Shown here: one piece after another, positions 1 through 7,153 of the stretch
How positions within the stretch are numbered: position 1 is the first letter of the stretch
Layout: each line of letters opens with the position of its first letter
NCBI GenBank assembly: GCA_963810485.1
Contig: CAWENQ010000007.1
Coordinates: forward strand, 248,001 to 312,000
Direction of reading: 5' to 3'
Source of the DNA: DATKFM01 sp963810485
GTDB lineage: Bacteria > Pseudomonadota > Alphaproteobacteria > Dongiales > Dongiaceae
DNA length: 64,000 bases
Program-made: the position numbers and the translations under genes
Notes under the pieces: generated by a model
Database searches by the model: none
The model's input: only the letters and a program-made list of their open reading frames with translations
Told to the model about the DNA's origin: nothing

Positions 1-379
1 GCAGCGCGAACGGGTTGTGCAGGCCACCGGTCAGATAGAGCAGCGCCGCCAGCTGCAGCAGATCGAAACCCAGATACGCCGCCGCCGCCCGGTCGCTGAG
101 GCGTTCAGTGGCGCGCCGGCCCACCGTGGCCCGGATATTGACCAGCACCGACGAGCCGACGACGGCGAGCGCAATGAGCAGCGGAAACTCATAGCCCAGA
201 CCGAAATAGGTGAAGAGCAGCGCCGACGCCTGGCCCAGGGCCGCGATCCATCTGATGGTGATCAGCGTACGCAGGCGCACGCGGCCGCGTTCGGCCGTCA
301 GCCGCGCCTCATCCCCGACCCGCAGTTTCTCGGGCAGTTTCTCGGGCGCCGAGTCGATGTTGCCGGAAACGGATGCCAT
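1..379 (-). CDS. regB: RegB/PrrB/ActS-type redox sensor histidine kinase, N-terminal part (cut by window edge)
   Basis: This is the first 126 residues of a membrane sensor kinase that runs off the left edge. It starts at ATG 379 and shows a cytoplasmic leader, then RLRTLITIRW at about residues 35-44, typical of RegB just before TM1, and at least three hydrophobic segments. GGLHNPF at about 118-124 fits the GGXXNPF heptapeptide known in RegB as the ubiquinone-binding site. In the family, RegB controls respiration, photosynthesis or fixation genes through RegA according to quinone redox state. The H-box, redox Cys and ATPase domain lie outside the window, so kinase competence cannot be judged. 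It is divergent from the ABC exporter, with about 155 bp between starts. Confidence 0.85.
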   Translation of the reverse strand, partial: MASVSGNIDSAPEKLPEKLRVGDEARLTAERGRVRLRTLITIRWIAALGQASALLFTYFGLGYEFPLLIALAVVGSSVLVNIRATVGRRATERLSDRAAAAYLGFDLLQLAALLYLTGGLHNPFAL

Positions 380-535
380 GGTTCGGTATGCCTGGGCCGC
401 GTTTTCCGCAGAGCTGCTGAAAGCCGGTTGATGGCGCAGCTTGTAGCAGATTCCCGCGTCCCGCCGCCAGCCGCGCCAGCACCCGATGCCGCCTCGCCAC
501 TGGCCCGCCGCGGGCTTTGCCGTCATAGTGCGGCC

Positions 536-1339
536 ATGCCCGAATCCGTCATCGATGTCAGCGCCCTGACCAAGCGTTTTGGCACCGTCGCCGCCGTCGA
601 CGCCATCAGTTTCTCGGTGCCGCGGGGCGCCACCGTGGCGCTGCTCGGCGGCAACGGCGCCGGCAAGACGACCACGATCTCGATGCTGCTGGGGCTGCTA
701 TTGCCGACCTCCGGCACAGTCGCGGTGCTCGGCTTCGACATGCGGCGCAACCGGCGCGGCGCGCTGTCGCGAATCAATTTCTCCTCGCCCTATGTCGATC
801 TGCCGCACCGCCTGACCGTGCGGGAAAATCTGAAGGTCTACGGCATGCTCTATGGCCTGCCCGACATGAACGCGCGCATTGACGAGCTGGCCGGCGATCT
901 GCATCTCCGGGATTTCCTCGACCGGCCGGTGGGGAAGCTTTCGGCGGGACAGAAGACGCGGGTGGCGCTGGCCAAGGCGCTGCTCAACCGGCCGGAGGTG
1001 TTGCTGCTGGACGAGCCGACGGCCTCCCTGGATCCCGACACCGCCGACTGGGTGCGCAGCTATCTCGAATCCTACAAGCGCGCGCATGGCGCGTCGATCC
1101 TGCTGGCCTCGCACAACATGGGCGAAGTCGAGCGCATGTGCGACCAGGTGCTGATGATGCGCCGGGGGCAGATCGTCGATCGCGGCACGCCTGAGGAGTT
1201 GCTGAGCCGTTTCGGGCGCGAGACTTTGGAAGAAGTCTTCCTCGACATCGCCCGGGAACGGCGCCGGCCCGGCTTGCCTTCGGGCCATGCGGCCGGCCAT
1301 TCGGCGCCGACGCCGACCACCGAGGAGGCGCTGGAATGA
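536..1339 (+). CDS. ABC transporter ATP-binding protein (ABC-2 exporter class)
   Basis: A 267-residue nucleotide-binding subunit of an inner-membrane exporter. Walker A GGNGAGKTT is at 38-46, signature LSAGQ at 135-139, Walker B LLLDEP at about 156-161 and the switch His at 193, so the ATPase site looks complete. I chose ATG 536 because the family begins directly before the first beta strand; the open frame upstream (from 17) is antisense to regB. The C-terminal 25 residues are Pro/Gly/Ala-rich and probably disordered. The stop overlaps the permease start by 4 bp (ATGA), showing a translationally coupled two-gene exporter. Substrate is unknown. Confidence 0.93.
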   Translation: MPESVIDVSALTKRFGTVAAVDAISFSVPRGATVALLGGNGAGKTTTISMLLGLLLPTSGTVAVLGFDMRRNRRGALSRINFSSPYVDLPHRLTVRENLKVYGMLYGLPDMNARIDELAGDLHLRDFLDRPVGKLSAGQKTRVALAKALLNRPEVLLLDEPTASLDPDTADWVRSYLESYKRAHGASILLASHNMGEVERMCDQVLMMRRGQIVDRGTPEELLSRFGRETLEEVFLDIARERRRPGLPSGHAAGHSAPTPTTEEALE

Positions 1340-2142
1340 GCGAGCTCGCGCTTTCCCTCCGGCGCATCGGCGCCATGATGCTGCGGCACTATTATGTGCT
1401 GCGCGGTTCCTGGCCGCGGCTGATCGAGCTGGCCTATTGGCCGACGATGCAGATGCTCATCTGGGGCTTCATGACCCAGTTCCTGGCGACCAACAGCAGC
1501 TGGGTGGCCCAGGCCTTCGGCGTGCTGCTGGCGGGCGTGCTGCTGTGGGACACGCTGTTCCGCGGCCAGATCGGCTTTGCCCTGTCGTTCCTCGAGGAGA
1601 TGTGGGCGCGCAACCTGGGCAATCTGTTCGTCAGCCCGCTGCGGCCGGTGGAGCATCTGATATCGATGATGTTCATGAGCATGATCCGCACGCTGATCGG
1701 CGTGCTGCCGGCGGCGCTGCTGGCGATCCCTCTCTATCACTATTCGATCTTCTCGCTCGGACTTCCGCTGATTGCCTTCTTCCTCAACCTGATGATGCTG
1801 AGCTGGGCCGTCGGCATGCTGGTGATCGCGCTGATCCTGCGCTACGGCCTGGGCGCGGAGAACGCCGCCTGGTTCGTGATCTTCATGATCGCGCCGGTCA
1901 GCGCGGTGTACTATCCGGTGACCGTGCTGCCGGTGTGGCTGCAGCATGTGGCGTGGGCGCTGCCCTCGACCTACGTGTTCGAAGGCATGCGGGCGATTCT
2001 TTTCACCGGCAAGTTCGACAGTTCATTGTTCTTCGGCGCGCTTGCGCTCAACGCGATCTATCTCACCATCGGCGCGGCGGTCTATTTCTACGCCTTCCAT
2101 CGCGCAAGATATCGCGGCGCGCTGCTGCAGATCGGCGAATGA
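1336..2142 (+). CDS. ABC-2 type permease
   Basis: A 268-residue integral membrane protein with about six hydrophobic segments and the ABC-2 permease layout (long TM1, a charged loop, then paired TMs ending in a basic tail). It overlaps the upstream ATPase gene by 4 bp and should form the membrane half of the same exporter, with two ATPases and two permeases. Relatives export polysaccharides, drugs or lipids; nothing here picks a substrate. The gene converges on cobT with only 9 bp between stop codons, leaving no room for separate terminators. Confidence 0.9.
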   Translation: MSELALSLRRIGAMMLRHYYVLRGSWPRLIELAYWPTMQMLIWGFMTQFLATNSSWVAQAFGVLLAGVLLWDTLFRGQIGFALSFLEEMWARNLGNLFVSPLRPVEHLISMMFMSMIRTLIGVLPAALLAIPLYHYSIFSLGLPLIAFFLNLMMLSWAVGMLVIALILRYGLGAENAAWFVIFMIAPVSAVYYPVTVLPVWLQHVAWALPSTYVFEGMRAILFTGKFDSSLFFGALALNAIYLTIGAAVYFYAFHRARYRGALLQIGE

Positions 2143-2151
2143 CGGCGACGG

Positions 2152-3174
2152 CTAGACTTTGCCGCTGACGCCGGCCTCGCCGAAAGTGGCCATGCCGGTG
2201 TGGCAGGCGACCGCAGCTTTCAGGATGGAGATGGCGAGCGCGGCACCCGACCCCTCGCCCAGGCGCATGTTCAGGCTTAGCAGCGGCGGCTTGCCGATGC
2301 GCGCCACCAGCCTGCCATGGCCGGGCTCCGCCGAGACATGGGCGACGACGCAGTGATCCAGCGCGTGCTCGTCGATGGCGTGCAGCACTGCCGCCGCGGC
2401 CGTCGAGACGAATCCATCCAGCAGCACCGGCGTACGCGCCATGCGCGCGGCGATCACCGCGCCGCACATCGCCGCCAGCTCATGGCCGCCCAGCCGCGCC
2501 AGGATATCCAGGGGATCGCGGGCGGCGTCGCGATGCAGCGCAACGCCGGCGGCAACCACATCCTTCTTCCGCTGCAGCGCCGTGCCGGCGACTCCGGTGC
2601 CCGGCCCCACCCATTCCTCCGCCGTGCCGCCGAACAGCGCCAGGCAGAGGGCTGCCGCGCTGGTGGTGTTGGCGATACCCATCTCGCCCAGGCAGATCAC
2701 ATCGAGGCCGGGCTCGACCGCCATCATGCCGTAGGCCATGGCCCGCGCGCATTCCGCATCGGACATGGCCGGCGCTTCGGTGAAATCCTTTGTCGGCTGA
2801 TCCAGCGCCATCTCGTAGACGCGGAGATCGGCGTCCGCCGCCTTGCAGAGCTGGTTGATCGCCGCGCCGCCGGAGGTGAAGTTCTGCACCATCTGCGCCG
2901 TCACCGCGGGCGGAAAGGCCGAGACGCCGCGGGCGGCGACGCCGTGATTGCCGGCAAAGACGGCGACGCGCGGATGTTCAAGCTTCGGCGGATGCTGTCC
3001 CTGCCAGGCGCAGAGCCAGGCCGACAGCGATTCGAGCCGGCCGAGCGAGCCCGCGGGCTTTGTGAGCTGCGCCTCCCGCTCCGCCGCCTTGCCGGCAGCG
3101 GCCGTATCCTCTGACGGCAATCGCGTGAGCAGCGCACGGATCTCATCCAGCGAGGCAGCGGGCGGTTTGTTCAT
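2152..3174 (-). CDS. cobT: nicotinate-nucleotide--dimethylbenzimidazole phosphoribosyltransferase
   Basis: A full-length 340-residue CobT. It makes alpha-ribazole phosphate from NaMN and 5,6-dimethylbenzimidazole, giving the lower-ligand nucleotide of cobalamin. Family landmarks: KPAGSLGRLE near 39-48, FAGNHG near 73-78, the Gly-rich stretch GPGTGVAG near 190, and GEGSGA near 306-311, whose Glu should be the conserved catalytic acid. It is divergent from cobS-cobC, so the three late-assembly genes form one locus. No cobalamin riboswitch is recognisable in the 131-bp intergenic space. Confidence 0.96.
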   Translation of the reverse strand: MNKPPAASLDEIRALLTRLPSEDTAAAGKAAEREAQLTKPAGSLGRLESLSAWLCAWQGQHPPKLEHPRVAVFAGNHGVAARGVSAFPPAVTAQMVQNFTSGGAAINQLCKAADADLRVYEMALDQPTKDFTEAPAMSDAECARAMAYGMMAVEPGLDVICLGEMGIANTTSAAALCLALFGGTAEEWVGPGTGVAGTALQRKKDVVAAGVALHRDAARDPLDILARLGGHELAAMCGAVIAARMARTPVLLDGFVSTAAAAVLHAIDEHALDHCVVAHVSAEPGHGRLVARIGKPPLLSLNMRLGEGSGAALAISILKAAVACHTGMATFGEAGVSGKV

Positions 3175-3305
3175 GGTGCTTGTTCGACCGAATTGTGCAA
3201 TGTGAAGGCTGAAGCGGGTGGCAACAGTGACAGCGCATCCCGGCGGTGCCGCTTTGCGTCCGCCGCCGAATATTCTATAAGCGCCGCGCGCCTTGGGAGA
3301 CAGCG

Positions 3306-4095
3306 ATGAGCGATCAATTCAACTCCGAAGACATCGATTTGCGCCCGGTGGCCTGGTGGACGGATTTCGCGCTGGCGGCGATGTTCCTGACCCGCCTGCG
3401 GCTGCCGATGCGCGAATCCGCCGGCATGCCGGCGCTGAAGCGCGCGAGCCGCATGTTCGCCGTTGTCGGCCTGTTCATCGGACTTGCCGGCGGTATCGTG
3501 TATGCCATCGCGGTCGCGCTCGGCTTTGGTTCCTGGCTTGCCGCGGCACTCGCAGTTGGCACGACGATTCTGCTCACCGGCGGTCTGCATGAAGACGGCC
3601 TCGCCGACATGGCCGATGGATTCGCCGGTGGCGGCACGCCCGAGGAGAAGCTGGCGATCATGCGCGATAGCCGGATCGGCAGCTTTCGGCACCCTGGCAT
3701 TGATTTTTTCCGTCCTGCTCCGCGTCGCCGCGCTGGCCTCGCTGGCGGATATCGGCATCGTCATCGCCGCCCTGGTCGCCGGCCATGCCGCATCGCGCGC
3801 GGCGATGACCGCCGTCATGCATGCCCTGCCGAATGCCCGCAGCGACGGCCTTTCCGCCGGCGTCGGCCGACCCGACCGCCTCGCCGCCGGCATCGGCCTC
3901 GCTGTCGCTGCGATTGCCGCCCTGGTGCTGCTGCAAGGCGCGGGCCTGCTGGCGATCATCATTGCGGCAGGCGCCGCAGCCGGCGCAGCCTGGCTGGCGC
4001 AGCGGCAGATCGGCGGCCAGACCGGCGATGTGCTGGGCGCCACCGAGCAGATCGCCCAAGCCGCCTTCCTGGCGGGCCTCACCCTGGCGCTATAA
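3306..4095 (+). CDS. cobS: adenosylcobinamide-GDP ribazoletransferase (one frameshift)
   Basis: CobS joins adenosylcobinamide-GDP to alpha-ribazole at the inner membrane. The N-terminal part (ATG 3306) carries the family motif HEDGLADMADGF. Reading then breaks near 3683: removing one T from the TTT in the GSF codons restores a continuous 262-residue protein through GTLALIFSVLL to the stop at 4095, with multiple TM segments. The corrected length is an exact multiple of three. The break looks like a sequencing error. Without the correction, the first half of cobS reads in frame into the next gene and simulates a fusion. Confidence 0.9.
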
Positions 4096-4121
4096 ACTCG
4101 CCGCGATACAGGCGAGGAATC

Positions 4122-4805
4122 ATGGCGGCAACGGTCACGCGCTGGTGGTGGGTTCGGCATGCGCCGGTGACGGGACATCAGGGCCGCATCTACGGACAGG
4201 CTGATTTCCCGGCGGATTGCTCGAACCAGACGGTCTTCCAGTCGCTGGCGGCGGTTCTGCCTGCTGATGCCGTCTGGATCACCAGCAATCTGCGGCGCAC
4301 GCACCAGACGGCCGAGGCGATCCTGGCGGCGATGCCCCGCGCCGAGACGGGCGCCGCCGCGGGCATCGCCCGGCCGGCAGAACGGTTGATCGAGCCCGAA
4401 ATTGCCGAGCAGCATTTCGGCGACTGGCAGGGCCGCACCTTCGACGAACTCTACAAAATGCGCGGCGACGAGCGCTTCACCTTCTGGATCTCGCCGGCCA
4501 GCGAAGTGCCGCCCGGCGGCGAGAGTTTCGTCGAGGTGGTGAACCGGGTCGGCGGCGCCGTCCGAAGACTGACCGAACAGTTCGCCGGCCGGCAGATCGT
4601 CGCTATCGCCCATGGCGGATCGATTCGCGCCGCGCTGGCCCATGCGCTGGCCATCGATGCGGAACGGGTGCTGTCCTTCTCCATCGGCAATTGCTCGGTG
4701 ACCCAGCTCGACCACATCTACGACCCCGACAGCGTCGATCAGGACAAGCAGGGCTGGCGCGTCAACATCGTCAACCTGATGCCTCACCCGCCCTTCGTGC
4801 GCTAG
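4122..4805 (+). CDS. cobC: histidine phosphatase family protein, probable alpha-ribazole phosphatase
   Basis: A 227-residue phosphoglycerate-mutase-like phosphatase. The phosphohistidine motif is RHAPV at about residues 12-16 (RHA replaces the usual RHG), and the second catalytic His is in IAHGGS in the C-terminal half, with the acidic partner in the PEIAEQHFGDWQG block typical of CobC. The position 26 bp after cobS supports dephosphorylation of alpha-ribazole phosphate. I chose ATG 4122 because the homologous part begins there; the longer open frame is out-of-frame cobS sequence. The role rests on context, since the superfamily is broad. Confidence 0.85.
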   Translation: MAATVTRWWWVRHAPVTGHQGRIYGQADFPADCSNQTVFQSLAAVLPADAVWITSNLRRTHQTAEAILAAMPRAETGAAAGIARPAERLIEPEIAEQHFGDWQGRTFDELYKMRGDERFTFWISPASEVPPGGESFVEVVNRVGGAVRRLTEQFAGRQIVAIAHGGSIRAALAHALAIDAERVLSFSIGNCSVTQLDHIYDPDSVDQDKQGWRVNIVNLMPHPPFVR

Positions 4806-4913
4806 ACCGAGTCGCCGCAGAATTGCCATAGTTTGCCGATGTCTTTACCGGCAAAGCGGCCCGATTCGGGCGGCGACAAACAACACAATGCGATGATTTG
4901 AGGAGCTCTCAGA

Positions 4914-5591
4914 ATGTACTCGACTGTCCGATCCCTAGTCCTGTTGCTGACCCTCGTCCTGTTGGCGGGATGCGTGCAGGACACGCCATCGCCCACGGCG
5001 CAGCAGGAACTGGTCGACCGCGCACGCATCTCCTTTGACAAGCTGATGACCCATCCCGACTTCACCGAACTTCCCGACTACGTCAAGCGCGCCAATGCGC
5101 TGCTGATCTTCCCGTCCATCGTGAAGGGCGCCTTCGGCCTCGGCGGCGAAGGCGGCAGTGGCGTTCTCGTCGCCCGCGGTCCCAATGGCTGGAGCGATCC
5201 GGCCTTCTACCGCGTCTCCGCCGGCAGTCTCGGCCTGCAAGTGGGCGGCCAGGTATCGGAAGTGATCTTCACCGTCATGAGCGACAAGGGCCTGGACGCG
5301 CTGATCAACAACCAGTTCAAGTTCGGCGGCGACATGGAGGCGACGGCCGGCCCCACCGGCAAGTCGCAAGGCGCTTCGACGACGCTGAACTTCGGCGCTG
5401 ACATCTACAGCTTCGCCATGTCGTCGGGCCTGTTCGGCGGCGTGTCGCTCGACGGCACCGCTGTCGTGAAACGCGACGATCTGAACGAAGGCTATTACGG
5501 CAAGGGCGCCACCCCCTATGCCATCCTGATCGAACGGCGTTTCACCAACCCGAACACCAGCGCGCTGAAGGCGTCGCTCTCGGCCTATTGA
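4914..5591 (+). CDS. SYLF/Ysc84-domain lipoprotein
   Basis: A 225-residue predicted lipoprotein. A hydrophobic signal peptide ends in the lipobox LAGC with Cys20 as the lipidation site, and Asp22 at +2 hints at inner-membrane retention. The rest is a SYLF (DUF500/Ysc84) domain: a conserved RANALLIFP block, the Gly-rich FGLGGEGG, then alternating Gly-rich strands. In eukaryotes this domain binds phosphoinositides; its bacterial function is not established. It is a single gene, convergent and slightly overlapping with the DUF4242 frame as read. Confidence 0.88.
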   Translation: MYSTVRSLVLLLTLVLLAGCVQDTPSPTAQQELVDRARISFDKLMTHPDFTELPDYVKRANALLIFPSIVKGAFGLGGEGGSGVLVARGPNGWSDPAFYRVSAGSLGLQVGGQVSEVIFTVMSDKGLDALINNQFKFGGDMEATAGPTGKSQGASTTLNFGADIYSFAMSSGLFGGVSLDGTAVVKRDDLNEGYYGKGATPYAILIERRFTNPNTSALKASLSAY

Positions 5592-5889
5592 GCAACGCGC
5601 CTCGTCTAGACTGCGTCAGAGGTAGAAAGTAGGGATTGAGAACGCGCACCTCCATGATCCGGTCGACGGGCAGGCCATTTCGCTGCGCCACGCGCTGGAT
5701 GGCTTCCGGTGTCGGCGCGTCGTAGATGCAAAAGGTCTTCTTCTTGTCCGGGACGACATAAGAGTGGATCCAGGTGACGCCGTCTTGCGCGTTTCGGCCG
5801 ATGATGCCTTGGGCTGCCTGCGCGCCCTCGGCGTTGACGGGCAGGCCTAACCCGTCGGGAAATGTGCGTTCAACCAGATAGCGGGGCAT
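5542..5889 (-). CDS. DUF4242 (SCO4226-like) small protein, probable 3'-end frameshift
   Basis: A small cytoplasmic protein beginning MPRYLVERTFPDGL at ATG 5889, preceded by a clear AGGAG. It carries the DUF4242 core (DGVTWIHSY, KKTFCIYDAPTPEAI, NGLPVDRI); a Streptomyces relative binds nickel. Family members stop soon after PYFY. Here the frame runs 25 residues further as low-complexity sequence overlapping the neighbour. Deleting one T from the TTT near 5625 gives PYFYL followed by a stop at 5616, a 90-residue protein. I think the true gene is 5616-5889. It lies downstream of the SoxC-like gene on the same strand. Confidence 0.8.
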   Translation of the reverse strand: MPRYLVERTFPDGLGLPVNAEGAQAAQGIIGRNAQDGVTWIHSYVVPDKKKTFCIYDAPTPEAIQRVAQRNGLPVDRIMEVRVLNPYFLPLTQSRRGALLNRPRATPSARWCSGW

Positions 5890-5935
5890 TGGGTCTCTCC
5901 TTTCGTTGTTTCTCGACTTGGGCGGCATGGCTCGG

Positions 5936-7096
5936 TCAGGCGATGAGCACTTTGCGAGTCACTTGGCCGTTGCTTTCCCAGTAGGTCTGCTTGTTGGCGA
6001 TGCGCGGATCGTCCATCGCCGGCTGGATCTGTCCGGACCGCGTCGATCGCGCGCGAGGTGATGCTGTGCTCGCCCGGCGCCGCGTCCTCCCAGTCCAGCG
6101 ACCAGATCTTCCAGGCGAATTCGGCTTCCTCGCTGCCGTCGATGTCGGCCGGCCGCCACGGCCCGCCGTCGATCTGCACCTCGACCTGGTCGACCGGAGC
6201 GCCCCAGGCGGCGCCGATGATCCGATAGCGGCCCTCGTTCTGCGTGACCTTGGCGGGCGCGGATTTCAGCAGGCTGCGGCCGACGGAGGTCTCCGTCCAC
6301 ACCGCTGTCCCATCCTGCTCCTCCTCGCGGATGGTGACATAGTCCCGCGCCATGAAGCGGCCCATGAAGCGGGTGTCCCGCACCTCGATGCGCTTCAGCC
6401 ACTTGACGTTGGCGATGCCGTACCAGCCCGGCGCGATCAGCCGCAGCGGGAATCCGTTGGCGTGGGGCAGCGGCGCGCCGTTCATCTCGTAGCAGAGCAG
6501 ATTGTTGGGGTTCATCGCATCGGCCAGCGACATGCTGCGGGCGAAACTGCTGCGGCATCTTGATATCGCGCACGGTTTCCTCGCCCGCATCGCTGCCGAA
6601 GAACACCACCTCGATGCCGCCGCCCAGCACGCCCGCCTCCTCGAGGACCGCCGCCAGCGGCGTGCCCGCCCAGCGGGCGGTGCCGATGCCGCCGAGAAAC
6701 CAGGGAAAGCCGTGGTTGCCGGAGCATTCGAGCGTGAAGGCGACCTCCTGCCGCGGCCGCGCCATGAGTTCGCCCAGCGTGAAGGTCAGCGGCTGCTTCG
6801 ACCAGGCCGCCGATCTCCAGTTTCCAGTTCTTCTCGTCGATGACCGGCCGGTCGTAATGCGCTACGCTGAAGAACTTGTCGTTGGGCGTGATCCAGGAAT
6901 CGACGTCTTCCCATTTCAGCTGGTTGGCCACCACTTGCGGCACCGGATTCTCCGGCGGCTGATCCAGCCAGGGGATCACCTTGTCGCCGGGACTGCCGGG
7001 AAAGGCTTGCGCCAGGCGTGAGGCTTGGAAAGCGGTGAGTGCAGCGATTGCGGCGCTGCCCTGAAGCATGAACTCTCTGCGTGGAAGCTCGATCAT
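5936..7096 (-). CDS. SoxC/sulfite-oxidase-type molybdopterin oxidoreductase, Tat-exported (three frameshifts)
   Basis: Reconstructed length is about 385 residues, starting at ATG 7096 after AAGGAA. A twin-arginine signal (RREF followed by a hydrophobic stretch) directs it to the periplasm. The molybdopterin domain contains ECSGNHG with the Cys expected to ligate molybdenum, then a long NGFPLRLIAPGWYG block and a C-terminal dimerisation domain ending in YWESNGQ. Three one-base insertions, near 6800 (extra G), 6544 (extra T in TTT) and 6038 (extra C), split it; removing them gives one frame divisible by three. Family members oxidise sulfite or act in SoxCD sulfur dehydrogenase. No SoxD or SorB cytochrome gene is adjacent, so the electron acceptor is unknown. 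Confidence 0.85.
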
Positions 7097-7153
7097 GGGG
7101 AATTCCTTGCACTGATTGGGGGATTGCGAGGGCATGTCCGACAAGCGGCCGAA

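Noticed and set aside
3175..3305. Cobalamin riboswitch between cobT and cobS
   Set aside because: The gap is only 131 bp and lacks a recognisable B12 box; the known element is usually larger.
3246..4805. One 519-codon open frame that looks like a CobS-phosphatase fusion
   Set aside because: The middle third is out-of-frame cobS sequence. One extra T near 3683 switches frames, and the phosphatase has its own start at 4122.
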